Assembly (NCBI GenBank): GCA_031417835.1
Contig: JANOWJ010000041.1
Coordinates: 1-64,000 of the forward strand
From: JADJLQ01 sp031417835
GTDB taxonomy: Bacteria > Bacteroidota > Bacteroidia > Chitinophagales > Saprospiraceae
Reading direction: 5' to 3'
Length of the DNA stretch: 64,000 nucleotides
Shown here: positions 53,301-61,231 of the stretch, in pieces
How positions within the stretch are numbered: the first letter of the stretch is position 1
Layout: each line of letters begins with the position of its first letter
Program-made: the position numbers and the translations under genes
Notes under the pieces: model-generated
What the model was told of the DNA's origin: nothing
Databases searched by the model: none
What the model saw: only the letters and a program-made list of their open reading frames with translations

Positions 53301-53425
53301 GTGCAGGTTTAGCATTATTGATTCAAGCTGATATCCCCAATCCAAATCAATTTCAAGCAGATTTCAAAATCATCGGCATCAAATTTGGCATCGAATCCGG
53401 AGAGCCGTGCCATCTTGTACAATAA
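50354..53425 (+). CDS. Large exported protein of unknown function (1023 aa)
   Basis: A signal peptide (about 1-26, cut after IHA) is followed by over 990 residues of mostly beta-strand pattern without Cys-rich modules; a few Cys pairs occur (FVRIDCDGFKDL, IYCIDYGRTAGC). Repeating sets of strands of the type 'GKFTFNASIKDHLQFP', 'ATLEMAFNNSGGLNQMSIRGTGEF' suggest an elongated beta-solenoid or stacked-sheet protein. There is no visible T9SS sorting domain and no barrel-type C-terminus. I do not recognise a domain. The fibronectin type III gene starts six bases after its stop, so the two are one operon. Confidence 0.7.
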   Translation: MFFKSLIIVLTSSILGFFAPYTIHAYTSPQVQDTLPFNPNPDLGVLIDQLKEDSIELGSDFEQLNKARSLLSGALDKTKFIDKIVSGSWLSLPIMLQKTIHNVKYTMAVSDVLLTSAFIQASVYVGIQIPQKGKVLYFGAPDIKFSNTGGIVGDARLGLLADYAIHLGGHKSLLILKGMYGQAKDKGCFVRIDCDGFKDLSLDAEVLFSRDLVIPVDATGNPRQTGRVKGRFSLICSDWNDILTSIQLPNFAMAGYRDIAFELNTAVIDLSDIRNDRAVVFPDAYTDPALGGIDVTWRGVYVNSLSVILPPPFKKRGAAGRLNFATNHLLLDHSGVSGQFFAGNLMTSDEGAMNKWSYSLDTVFAGFVKNRIKGFGFDGTIRIPIANNKKKQGIDYGAFMDEGGKFTFNASIKDHLQFPVFQAGRVSIEKNSIVHVTVDKQDFYPEAILHGDLTIGASTKGDKLESPDTNALFYIGKVRFESLHLRTDLPYLTVSKFDLSTGSMLAKFPVTISHFKLDVQGTRSAMTIGMAINLVPEKETAFGLKTVAKISGDLDIEEGTQQWKFKKFELDALCLHMAIKNFKLDGCVYIFEDHPDYGTGFQGNLAAELTITLDKKVQMSSTALFGRTTDFRYWYADGLVSLTPGINLGGGLRLSGLGGGAYRKMKMASYAKQAGGLGVTTSGIKYIPDASIGLGILAVVNLNFINPSAFNATATLEMAFNNSGGLNQMSIRGTGEFIAKVDFNLGLLDKIEARIVKLVSLGIKDLVKDDNVSVTSATGAVRATVFFNIDHTADVIQGNMAIYVDLAKGTMRGAAQEGGSMAGAADLYLSDTKWHIYLGSWDQKLSIALQLGALQGYAGAYFMMGNDLGAPPPLDAKIVRELGLTSNQLSEDRNKSAASLVSGSGFALGANAHIIYHYAKGKTEVHIAAGAGFEIYCIDYGRTAGCSNLSSEDRPIGANGWRAGGKIYAFANVSARWRFIRGSAGLALLIQADIPNPNQFQADFKIIGIKFGIESGEPCHLVQ

Positions 53426-53431
53426 GGCTAC

Positions 53432-55477
53432 ATGAGAACAATTCTTTTATGTGCAATTATTATTGGCGGTATATCCTTCGCACACAGTCAAACAATAATT
53501 GTTCAACCCAGCCTGCAATTAAAGGGCAAATTTAAATCAAACAAACTCTGGCTAAGGTGGGTCGTTTATGATCAAGATCAATGGTATACTGGGTTGAGTA
53601 AAGGCTATACCCTCAAAAGATTTTTGATCGATCAAGACCGCAGAGCTATGGAATGGAGCAAACATATACTCCCGGTCTCGAAACAATCGTGGGTCAGAAC
53701 TCGAGACTCTATGTCTATCACGGAGACTTTATATGATCTACTCTATTTATCGGACGAAGCGCTTATAAAAGAAATGCCTGTCAAATCAGATGGCAGCGCT
53801 TATGATTATACGGTCCAAGAGATTAGAGAGACGAGATACTTATTGAGCCTTCGAGCCGCCAATCAAAATTTTCAAGCATCCTTCCTTCAGGGTGTAGGAT
53901 ATGAAGACCAGGACATAAGTCGAAATCGTGCGTACGAATATGTCATCGTCGCTGATAAAGATTCGTTTACTTTAAGATTTGATCCCAAGTCCTCAGCACC
54001 AGCATTACTGCCGATCCGTCCGGAATATCAGATCGATGATGTAGGTACCTACCTACGGTGGGAAAGTAAGTCCCGCTTTGATACCTATCATAGTTACCAA
54101 ATAGAATTATCGAAAGATGGCAATCGGTATACCTCAATATCATCGGATCCAGTGCATAATTATGTAGAGAATAAAATAGAGAAAGGCTATCGGGATCATT
54201 ATTTTTGGCACGACTCGATCTATCCAGGACTTCATCACTGGTATCGACTGAGAGGTATGGACTATTTTGGGGAATTAAATAATCCAGGGCCGGCTATACA
54301 AATTAGATATCCTGTACGAATACCTGCACCGATCGCTATCGACTATGAATCTACGAGTCAGGGAGTACAATTGAATTGGTATTTTCCTGTTGAGTTTGAA
54401 ACTCAGATCAGTCATTTTCAACTTTGGATGGCCGATTCTTCCCAAGGACCGAAAAAATTAATTCAAGATCAAATTATACGAACACAAAGAGCCATAATGA
54501 TCGACGCTCCTACCACTACCCTATTTTACAGTATCTCACTCGTACGAATTGAAGGAAATAGTATAAACTCATTTCCTATTATGGTAACGCCCATAGATAA
54601 TACCCCGCCTGCCTCGCCGCAAAATCTGATGGGATATGTCGATAGTGTCGGCCAAGTGTACCTGAGCTGGCCACCTATCAAGGCTAGGGACCTGCAAGGA
54701 TATCGAATCTTTAAAGCAAATAATATACACGATGAATACAGCCAGTTGACTTATGAACCGATTCATGACACGATATACACTGACTCTATTGATTTAAATA
54801 ATCTCAATAATTACATCTATTATAAAATCGCAGCTGAAGACCTTAGCGGTAATATGTCCGAACTATCTACTCCTGTAGAAATTACAAAATTTGACAGGAT
54901 CGCACCTTCATCGCCTCAGATTTATAAATGGATACCTGACGAAGGATCTATTCAATTGTACTGGCATCCAAGCTCATCATCAGATGTAAAATATACTACT
55001 TTACTGCGTAAATCATACAGCTTAGCAACTTGGGAAGTTTTACAATCTACGGAACCAAGTGAAAAAGACAATTTTTTCATAGATGACGATATCCATCCTG
55101 ATAGCTTGTATACGTATAGCTTGATCACTGTAGATCACAGTGGCAATGCGAGTGATCGTTCAGAGTCTGTCACTGCAAGAGCCTTAGGAATATTAAAATA
55201 TCCTGCTATAGAACAATTCAAAATTGTATACGATAGTTCTTCCGTTGCGGCACTATTGAGTTGGTCTTATCCCGTGGACCAAGTGAGTGAATTTTGGATC
55301 TACAGAAGTGAAAACACAGAGCCATTGACCTTGTTACTGACGCTAGACCAAGTCATCCATGCCTGGACAGACACCAATGTTGGGCTAGGCAAAACGTATA
55401 CTTATCGGATCAAAGCACTCATGGCGAATGGTCGGGATAGTTATTTTTCTGACACAGTTCTGGTGCAGGTAGAGTGA
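53432..55477 (+). CDS. Exported fibronectin type III repeat protein
   Basis: 681 residues. A signal peptide (about 1-19) leads to a ~200-residue region without recognised domain (QLKGKFKSNKLWLRWVV at the start), then at least four fibronectin type III modules, recognised by repeats of 'PxxP...V.L.W......D..GY.I.R......Y......D......Y.Y.I.A.D..GN.S' (for instance around residues 395-490, 500-590 and 600-680). The protein ends with the last module and has no sorting domain or lipobox. Fn3 arrays usually act as spacers or protein-binding platforms. It is co-transcribed with the 1023-residue protein. Confidence 0.8.
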   Translation: MRTILLCAIIIGGISFAHSQTIIVQPSLQLKGKFKSNKLWLRWVVYDQDQWYTGLSKGYTLKRFLIDQDRRAMEWSKHILPVSKQSWVRTRDSMSITETLYDLLYLSDEALIKEMPVKSDGSAYDYTVQEIRETRYLLSLRAANQNFQASFLQGVGYEDQDISRNRAYEYVIVADKDSFTLRFDPKSSAPALLPIRPEYQIDDVGTYLRWESKSRFDTYHSYQIELSKDGNRYTSISSDPVHNYVENKIEKGYRDHYFWHDSIYPGLHHWYRLRGMDYFGELNNPGPAIQIRYPVRIPAPIAIDYESTSQGVQLNWYFPVEFETQISHFQLWMADSSQGPKKLIQDQIIRTQRAIMIDAPTTTLFYSISLVRIEGNSINSFPIMVTPIDNTPPASPQNLMGYVDSVGQVYLSWPPIKARDLQGYRIFKANNIHDEYSQLTYEPIHDTIYTDSIDLNNLNNYIYYKIAAEDLSGNMSELSTPVEITKFDRIAPSSPQIYKWIPDEGSIQLYWHPSSSSDVKYTTLLRKSYSLATWEVLQSTEPSEKDNFFIDDDIHPDSLYTYSLITVDHSGNASDRSESVTARALGILKYPAIEQFKIVYDSSSVAALLSWSYPVDQVSEFWIYRSENTEPLTLLLTLDQVIHAWTDTNVGLGKTYTYRIKALMANGRDSYFSDTVLVQVE

Positions 55478-55587
55478 AGAAAATTGTTCTTTTGTATTCT
55501 GGTTTTAGTTTTCCATGACAAGTTGATCCTATCAATTTCAATTTCATCAAAAATGTATCCCAATTCTTTATTGTCCGTTCCACAAAA

Positions 55588-58227
55588 TCACTCCAACTTC
55601 AGGCAAGCCACCGGATTTGCGATGGCCGCCTTGATGGCCTGAAAACTAACTGTGATCAACGCAATCAATATTGAAATGATACCTGCCATTGCAAATAACC
55701 ACCATCCAATGTGCACATGATAAGCAAAGCCTTTAAGCCATTCTTGTATTACATAATATCCAATAGGAGCGGCTATGACGAAAGAGATGATGACCAACTT
55801 TAAGAAATCTTTTGATAATAATATTACAATTTGCGAGATACTGGAGCCCAATACTTTGCGAATGCCTATTTCCTTCACCCGTTGTTCGGCCGTAAAACTT
55901 GCCAGCCCAAATAAGCCTAGACAAGCAATCAAAATAGCGATGAGTGTGAAATATTTTATCAGCACTAGTGTGCGTCCTTCTTTTTCATAATTTTTCTGAA
56001 AGTCATCATCCAGGAACGAATAAACAAATGGGGAATTTTTATTGATACTCTTCCAGGATTTTTCAAATTCGGCTATCAATTCGGTATAATTTTTACTCTT
56101 TATACTGACAATAAGATAACTGTTAGGATTGCCAAAAAAGAGCGGCAATGTAAGAGCAATAGGCTTCACTTTTTGGTGTAAACTTTGAAAATGATAGTCT
56201 TTCAAGACGCCAATTATTTTCAGGGCATTTTTTTGACCTTGCCATTCGTAAAAAATATTTTTACCTACAGCATTGTCTGTAGTATAACCAAGTTCTTTCA
56301 CAGCTGTTTCATTGAGCACTAGCGTTGCGCTGTCATTTGTAAGCTGTTGAGAGAATCCACGACCTTGCAATAATTCAAGACCGAGGGTCTCAATGTAATT
56401 CCCGTCAGTGCCGGCCAATATGATATCTACGTTTTCATGATTGGTTTTACCTTCAGCATAAAAACGGATATTGCCAAAATTTTCGATACCAGGATAAGCA
56501 TCTGCATTGGTCGCTGAGATGGATTGGGAGTTATTTAATAATTCACTTCTCAGGGCGTTGGCATTTTTCTGGGATTCTTTGGTTTGCAGAGGTAGAATTA
56601 TTTTTTGGGTTTTATCAAATCCTAATTTTTGAGAGCTTAAAAATGACATTTGTTGGCTCATTAAAATGGCCCCCAAAATCAAAACAATAGATATCGTAAA
56701 CTGGAAAACCACAAGACCTTTCCGAATAGAGATCGATGAAATGGTGTTGACCAATTTGCCTTTCAGCACTGCTACTGGTTTGAATGAGGAAAGGTAAAAG
56801 GCAGGGTAAAGACCAGCCAATAAACCAGTGGCGATAGCTAATACCACTAACCACAAATAAACATAAGGCAATTGCAGCAGAGACAATTGTTTATGGGTAA
56901 GCTGATTAAATACTGGAATAGCAAGACCAATGAACAAACCCGCAAACAACAGCGCCAGCATGCTCATCAATAAAGACTCAATTATAAATTGACTGACCAA
57001 AGAGTATTTAGTGGCCCCAATCGCCTTTCTCATGCCGACCTCTTTGGCTCTGCGCTCGCTTCGGGCGGTACTTAAATTCATAAAGTTGATACAGGCTATC
57101 AGCAGTAGAAAAGCCGCTATGGATGCGAAAATGTAAAGGTATTTGACATTTCCATTGGGCGCAATTTCAAAATCATAACTCGAATGAAGATAAATATCTT
57201 CCAAAGGTTGTATAAAAAGTGATTTGGAGAATCCCGCCGCCTCCATGTCCTTACCGCCATTGCGACTCATAAATTCTTCCAACTTATTTTCAAAGTTTTT
57301 GGGATTACTACCCTCTTTCAATTTAAAATAGGTGTGATAGATATCGTTAGTTGCCCAGTTCGTTTGATCAAGCCAGGTCCCTACATCCCTGTTGTGCAAA
57401 GAGAGGAGGAGATGAGCAGGTATGTGCGATTTGTTTGTATTGCGAAATACGCCTTTGATCGTGTAATTGAAATCCCCAAAGGGTATTGTTATTTTCAGCA
57501 CTTGATCCACCGGGTCTTCATTTCCAAAGAATTTCGTAGCCACTGTTTCAGAAATAACTATTGTGTTTGGGCCATTTAGTGCGGTAGCCACATCCCCAAA
57601 TTTTAAATCATAAGTAAAAACTTCAAAGAAGGTCGAATCCACATAAAATCCATTTATTTCGAAGAACTGCTTTTGACTCTTTTCATCTTTCAATAGCATT
57701 TTATCTGCGCCAGGGAATCGGAGTAGCCTGGTAGATTGCTCTACTTCCGGAAAATCTTTTTTCAATCCATTTGCTATTGGTGCAGCTGCCCCTACCGATC
57801 GCTTGCCTTTTATATCCGTGGCCACACGATATACGCGGTCCCCATCTTTATGATGTTTATCATATTTGTTTTCATCCACTACGTATAACATGATCAGGAC
57901 ACAGGCCGTCATACCCACTGACAATCCGAAAATATTAATGAATGAGAATCCTTTGTTGTGCAATAGGTTTCTCCACCCGATTTTAAAATAACTTTTATAC
58001 ATACCGTACGAAATAGGTTTATAGAAATTATTAAACGACTTCATAAACTCTGGCCTGAAATATTTTATAACACTCCAGGAGAATTGCCATTTTGCTTTTT
58101 GAGGATCTATTTGAGCTTGTTTTATAAAAACCTCCGTCAAATCTCCTTCAATCTCTTCGAGATAATCTTCGTGGCAAAACCACCGAAGGAAATTAATGAA
58201 TCTTTTGGGTGGCACTATTTTTATCAT
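55588..58227 (-). CDS. Large FtsX/MacB-type permease with prefix domain
   Basis: 879 residues. An N-terminal cytoplasmic prefix (about 1-75: RFINFLRWFCHEDYLEEIEGDLTEVF) is the 'permease prefix domain' found in Bacteroidota and Acidobacteriota when a PadR gene is adjacent. Two FtsX-like units follow, each with a periplasmic domain and helices: FSFINIFGLSVGMTACVLIML near 100, three helices ending around 500, and a second unit ending YHVHIGWWLFAMAGIISIL and AIANPVACLKLE. The RAKEVGMRKAIGATKYSLVSQF and RVKEIGIRKVLGSSISQIVILL motifs are intact. No ATPase gene is adjacent. The start overlaps the PadR stop by four bases. Confidence 0.92.
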   Translation of the reverse strand: MIKIVPPKRFINFLRWFCHEDYLEEIEGDLTEVFIKQAQIDPQKAKWQFSWSVIKYFRPEFMKSFNNFYKPISYGMYKSYFKIGWRNLLHNKGFSFINIFGLSVGMTACVLIMLYVVDENKYDKHHKDGDRVYRVATDIKGKRSVGAAAPIANGLKKDFPEVEQSTRLLRFPGADKMLLKDEKSQKQFFEINGFYVDSTFFEVFTYDLKFGDVATALNGPNTIVISETVATKFFGNEDPVDQVLKITIPFGDFNYTIKGVFRNTNKSHIPAHLLLSLHNRDVGTWLDQTNWATNDIYHTYFKLKEGSNPKNFENKLEEFMSRNGGKDMEAAGFSKSLFIQPLEDIYLHSSYDFEIAPNGNVKYLYIFASIAAFLLLIACINFMNLSTARSERRAKEVGMRKAIGATKYSLVSQFIIESLLMSMLALLFAGLFIGLAIPVFNQLTHKQLSLLQLPYVYLWLVVLAIATGLLAGLYPAFYLSSFKPVAVLKGKLVNTISSISIRKGLVVFQFTISIVLILGAILMSQQMSFLSSQKLGFDKTQKIILPLQTKESQKNANALRSELLNNSQSISATNADAYPGIENFGNIRFYAEGKTNHENVDIILAGTDGNYIETLGLELLQGRGFSQQLTNDSATLVLNETAVKELGYTTDNAVGKNIFYEWQGQKNALKIIGVLKDYHFQSLHQKVKPIALTLPLFFGNPNSYLIVSIKSKNYTELIAEFEKSWKSINKNSPFVYSFLDDDFQKNYEKEGRTLVLIKYFTLIAILIACLGLFGLASFTAEQRVKEIGIRKVLGSSISQIVILLSKDFLKLVIISFVIAAPIGYYVIQEWLKGFAYHVHIGWWLFAMAGIISILIALITVSFQAIKAAIANPVACLKLE

Positions 58228-58550
58228 CCAAAAGATATTTTAGGGATCTGTTGATAGAGACCGGTCCTCAATTCATATTGGCTATCCAGCATTTTTTTTC
58301 CTAAGACCGTGATGATATAGTATTTCTTACGCCTTCCCCCACGAGCTTCGGTTATTCCACCAAATCGGGAGTTGACAAAGCCTTTGTCTTCCATGCGCTT
58401 GAGGACCACATGAATAGCGCTAATATTTACTTTCTTGTTTAGTTTTTCCTCTAGGCCTTCTAGAATAGCCACTCCATAGGCTTCATCGTGTTGGGCGGCT
58501 ACCATCAGCAATACGAGTTCTTCAAATTCACCAAGCGAATGTTGCTTCAT
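58224..58550 (-). CDS. PadR-family transcriptional repressor
   Basis: 108 residues, the short PadR form. The winged helix starts LGEFEELVLLMVAAQHDEAYGVAI, and the recognition and wing region is ISAIHVVLKRMEDKGFVNS with a basic turn EARGGRRKKYYIITVLGKKML. Such small PadR proteins repress the permease gene next to them and respond to membrane stress or drugs. The stop overlaps the permease start (ATGA). A palindrome of PadR type and a -7 element lie just upstream, suggesting autoregulation of the two-gene operon. Confidence 0.92.
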   Translation of the reverse strand: MKQHSLGEFEELVLLMVAAQHDEAYGVAILEGLEEKLNKKVNISAIHVVLKRMEDKGFVNSRFGGITEARGGRRKKYYIITVLGKKMLDSQYELRTGLYQQIPKISFG

Positions 58551-58564
58551 AGAGATATACTTAA

Positions 58565-58585
58565 CAAATGTAAATGTAATACATT
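58565..58585 (-). promoter_or_regulatory. PadR promoter with candidate PadR operator
   Basis: On the minus strand TACATTTG (58572..58565) is a perfect -7 element, 14 bases before the ATG. Directly upstream lies AATGTAATACATT (58573-58585), an inverted repeat with half-site AATGTA around one central base. PadR regulators typically bind ATGTN...NACAT palindromes. Position next to the -7 element fits repression of the operon's own promoter. Confidence 0.6.
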
Positions 58586-58687
58586 AGTTTTACTTTTGTT
58601 AATTAAATTTGCAAACCCTGCCTGGGAGGAGGTAGAGGAATAATTATTCTTATTGATTGAAGTCCAGGTTTGTTGAGATTATACTCA

Positions 58688-59041
58688 TCAATATTTTCTT
58701 TGTCGAAGTCCGTTTTTGTCCAAAACGGTCAATGTATTATCAAAGTCCAATCTCATTTCATGAATCAAATTTTCAATAATTTTTCCCGGTTCGTCAGCCT
58801 GGTAAGTATCAAGCCTCAAATAAATGACACCTTTATGTGGCTTTAAATTATACTTAAATATGAGCTCACCATAGTCACGATCAAAAGTCAAAATTGTTCG
58901 CTCTTCATCGATCGCAATACGCATAATCTCACGATCTTGAATACTTGGATTTTCTTCCCCAATGGAAGTAATTTCAAAACCATTGCTTCTTAGATAAAGT
59001 ACACTTTTGTATGGAAAGTTTTCGTCAGCAAGGAATTTCAT
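58688..59041 (-). CDS. DUF5615/PIN-like toxin of a type II toxin-antitoxin pair
   Basis: 117 residues. The PIN-like fold is shown by FLADENFPYKSVLYLRSNG at the start (Asp6-Glu7), EENPSIQDREIMRIAIDEERTILTFDRDYGEL (acidic pair Asp-Asp in the nuclease pocket) and GVIYLRLDT. Members are predicted Mg2+-dependent RNases related to VapC. The gene lies seven bases after the DUF433 gene, the usual antitoxin partner. No flanking repeats or integrase are visible. Confidence 0.85.
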   Translation of the reverse strand: MKFLADENFPYKSVLYLRSNGFEITSIGEENPSIQDREIMRIAIDEERTILTFDRDYGELIFKYNLKPHKGVIYLRLDTYQADEPGKIIENLIHEMRLDFDNTLTVLDKNGLRQRKY

Positions 59042-59048
59042 GAATCAA

Positions 59049-59288
59049 TTATGCAGACTGTCTTGTAGGCGTATATAAAAGTCCGACCGTCATACAATCT
59101 TGGATATAAGAAAAAACCGCTTGAAGTGAATCTTTTGACAAACGCGGAAAATTTTCTAAAATTTCGATTTCAGTCCAACCTTGGGCTAATAGACCGACAA
59201 TATGCTCAACAGAAATCCTAGTCCCCTTTATCGTAGGCTTACCTAACAACACCTCATTGTCAGAAACGATATAATTTTGCCAGTCCAT
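59049..59288 (-). CDS. DUF433 antitoxin
   Basis: 79 residues from ATG 59288; a TTG two codons upstream is less likely. The conserved DUF433 pattern is VLLGKPTIKGTRISVEHIVGLLAQGWTEIEILENFPRLS, a winged-helix-like DNA-binding segment. Partner of the DUF5615 protein encoded next. A -7-like TAAATTTG (59299..59292) lies right before the ATG. The 215 bases from there to rsmI contain nothing recognisable. Confidence 0.85.
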   Translation of the reverse strand: MDWQNYIVSDNEVLLGKPTIKGTRISVEHIVGLLAQGWTEIEILENFPRLSKDSLQAVFSYIQDCMTVGLLYTPTRQSA

Positions 59289-59509
59289 CCCCAAATTTAA
59301 TAATTTTTAAGGACACCATTTTGTTGGGCCTATAATTGTAAAACATCGATTAAATTTATAGGACGCAATTATTACGTACTCGCACAATTTATCTAGCCTG
59401 ATTCAACCTTATAGAAATTGAGCTATTTAAGTCCATATATAAAGATGATGTTTCCATTTTCAATTTTGTGAAATTCTTTTTTGGTGTGCCATTTAATGTA
59501 CTCCTTTCG

Positions 59510-60178
59510 TCACCCCTTCCCCCCAACAACAATCACAAACTCCCCTTTCACCACTCCCTCTCCCTCAAAATAAGTCTTCACTTCTACCAAAGTGCCAACG
59601 CGCACCTCCTCAAATTTTTTAGTCAACTCGCGGCACACCGCTACCTGCCGGTCAGGTCCACCAAACTCAATCAATTCCTCCAAACATCGCATAAATCGAT
59701 GCGGCGACTCGTACAATATAAAGGTATGTGGCAGCTCGACGATATATTTTAATCGAGTCTGTCTACCTTTTTTATGCGGTAGAAAGCCCTCGAAATGAAA
59801 GGGCTCTGTGGGAATACCGGAGGCCACAAGGGCATTGACGAGTGCGCAGGCTCCTGGGAGCACGGTCAGCTCTAAATCTGCAAGTCTACAGGCTCGTACC
59901 AACAAGAATCCAGGATCAGAGATTCCGGGCATACCAGCCTCAGACACCAGAGCGATGTTGCGCCCCGCCTGTAGATCTGCGATCACAGCAGGCAAGCGGC
60001 CATGCTCATTATGATCATGAAAGGATCGGATATCTTTACTAATACTATAATGGGTCAATAGCGACTGTGTCGTCCGGGTATCTTCAGCCAAAATATAATC
60101 TACAAAGCTCAGGACCTTTACGGCTCGATAGGTGATATCGTCCAGATTGCCGATCGGGGTGGGTACCAAATAGAGCAT
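59510..60178 (-). CDS. rsmI: 16S rRNA (cytidine(1402)-2'-O)-methyltransferase
   Basis: 222 residues. The family opening LYLVPTPIGNLDDITYRAVKVL and ILAEDTRTTQSLL, then ALVSEAGMPGISDPGFLLVRAC and the SAM-contacting LPGACALVNALVASG region. RsmI modifies the decoding-centre cytidine 1402 with RsmH. It is the last gene of pssA-purS-rsmI. The C-terminus is short compared with the Escherichia coli protein and ends in GGKG. Confidence 0.93.
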   Translation of the reverse strand: MLYLVPTPIGNLDDITYRAVKVLSFVDYILAEDTRTTQSLLTHYSISKDIRSFHDHNEHGRLPAVIADLQAGRNIALVSEAGMPGISDPGFLLVRACRLADLELTVLPGACALVNALVASGIPTEPFHFEGFLPHKKGRQTRLKYIVELPHTFILYESPHRFMRCLEELIEFGGPDRQVAVCRELTKKFEEVRVGTLVEVKTYFEGEGVVKGEFVIVVGGKG

Positions 60179-60183
60179 TGAGG

Positions 60184-60441
60184 TCAGGCCTCAGCCGGAG
60201 ATAAGGTATACTCGAAATATTCCATAATGGGATTGGTGAGGAGTTTTTCGCAAGCGGAGCGCACGAGTGCTTCTGCAGCTGCGGTATCCAGCGCCTCTAC
60301 TTCTAATTGAATATTTTTGCCAATGCGGACATTGGAGAGCGAATCCAGTCCCATGCGCTTAAGATTGTTAGTGACAGTCTTGCCTTGAGGATCGAGTAGC
60401 ACTCGATGGGGCATCACACGGATCTGTGCATTGTACTTCAT
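60184..60441 (-). CDS. purS: Phosphoribosylformylglycinamidine synthase subunit PurS
   Basis: 85 residues. Small subunit of the PurL-PurQ-PurS FGAM synthase of de novo purine synthesis. Landmarks are the opening KYNAQIRVMPHRVLLDPQGKTV, LDSLSNVRIGKNIQLEVEA, and a C-terminal helix. The other subunits are not adjacent; purine genes are scattered in this genome (purA at 19.7 kb). It overlaps the pssA stop by four bases (ATGA) and ends five bases before rsmI. Confidence 0.9.
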   Translation of the reverse strand: MKYNAQIRVMPHRVLLDPQGKTVTNNLKRMGLDSLSNVRIGKNIQLEVEALDTAAAEALVRSACEKLLTNPIMEYFEYTLSPAEA

Positions 60442-61160
60442 GTAGGTCGATAAATTAAGAGCGACAAAATTACATAAACCAATGGAAGTAATACCAAAGC
60501 CGGACCCTTAAAGATGATCATCGCCGGGATACTGAGTACCGTAAACAGGATTGGTATTTTATTATCAGCCCAACCTGAGGTGATGGTTTTTAAGCTGAAC
60601 ATTGGGATCGGGGCCAACATCAGCATAAATAATAATATAGTCACCCCCAGCAACAAATAAGGATTAAGGAGCCATTCATACCACACACCGTCGCCCTGGA
60701 TATGGATCAACATGAGTCCTATGACCATCACGGTAGCCCCAGGAGTCGCTAGCCCGATAAATCCTGTTGTTTGGCGGGTATCGATATTGAATGTAGCCAA
60801 GCGCAGCGCCGCACCGATCGTAAAGATAAACCCACAAAAAGCCAATACGAGGCCCATACTGCCTGAGCTCAAGGTATGTGCTGCATCATAAGCATATCGT
60901 ATGAGTTGAAACAGGATGGCACCAGGTACCACCCCAAATGACACGATATCAGCGAGTGAATCCAATTGCTTACCCAAGTCACTGTCAGCACCCAACCATC
61001 GCGCCACCTGACCATCGAACACATCGGCGATCGCTGCAGCCATAATAAGCCAGAATACGATCTGAAATTGTTGAGTGAAAACAAAATATAAAGACATACA
61101 CCCCATGAACAGATTAAACAGCGTGAGCAGATTGGGGATCAGATTTCTAACCATGGGCAT
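60438..61160 (-). CDS. pssA: CDP-diacylglycerol-serine O-phosphatidyltransferase
   Basis: 240 residues. Integral membrane enzyme making phosphatidylserine. The CDP-alcohol phosphotransferase motif is complete: IADVFDGQVARWLGADSDLGKQLDSLAD (Asp-Gly, Ala-Arg, Gly, then two Asp). The first helix (IPNLLTLFNLFMGCMSLYFVF) and five or more further helices follow. First gene of the pssA-purS-rsmI operon. Starts at ATG 61160 or, two codons later, at 61154. Confidence 0.93.
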   Translation of the reverse strand: MPMVRNLIPNLLTLFNLFMGCMSLYFVFTQQFQIVFWLIMAAAIADVFDGQVARWLGADSDLGKQLDSLADIVSFGVVPGAILFQLIRYAYDAAHTLSSGSMGLVLAFCGFIFTIGAALRLATFNIDTRQTTGFIGLATPGATVMVIGLMLIHIQGDGVWYEWLLNPYLLLGVTILLFMLMLAPIPMFSLKTITSGWADNKIPILFTVLSIPAMIIFKGPALVLLPLVYVILSLLIYRPT

Positions 61161-61218
61161 AAATATAGCGTCTATTCAGTCAAATGTGGCTTGCAAAATG
61201 AAGTGCAATTTTTTAAAG

Positions 61219-61226
61219 TATCTTTG
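61219..61226 (+). promoter_or_regulatory. -7 element of the MntA/HepT pair
   Basis: TATCTTTG, a perfect TAnnTTTG, five bases before the first ATG (61232) and eight before the second (61235); short or absent leader expected. Confidence 0.45.
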
Positions 61227-61231
61227 TAATC

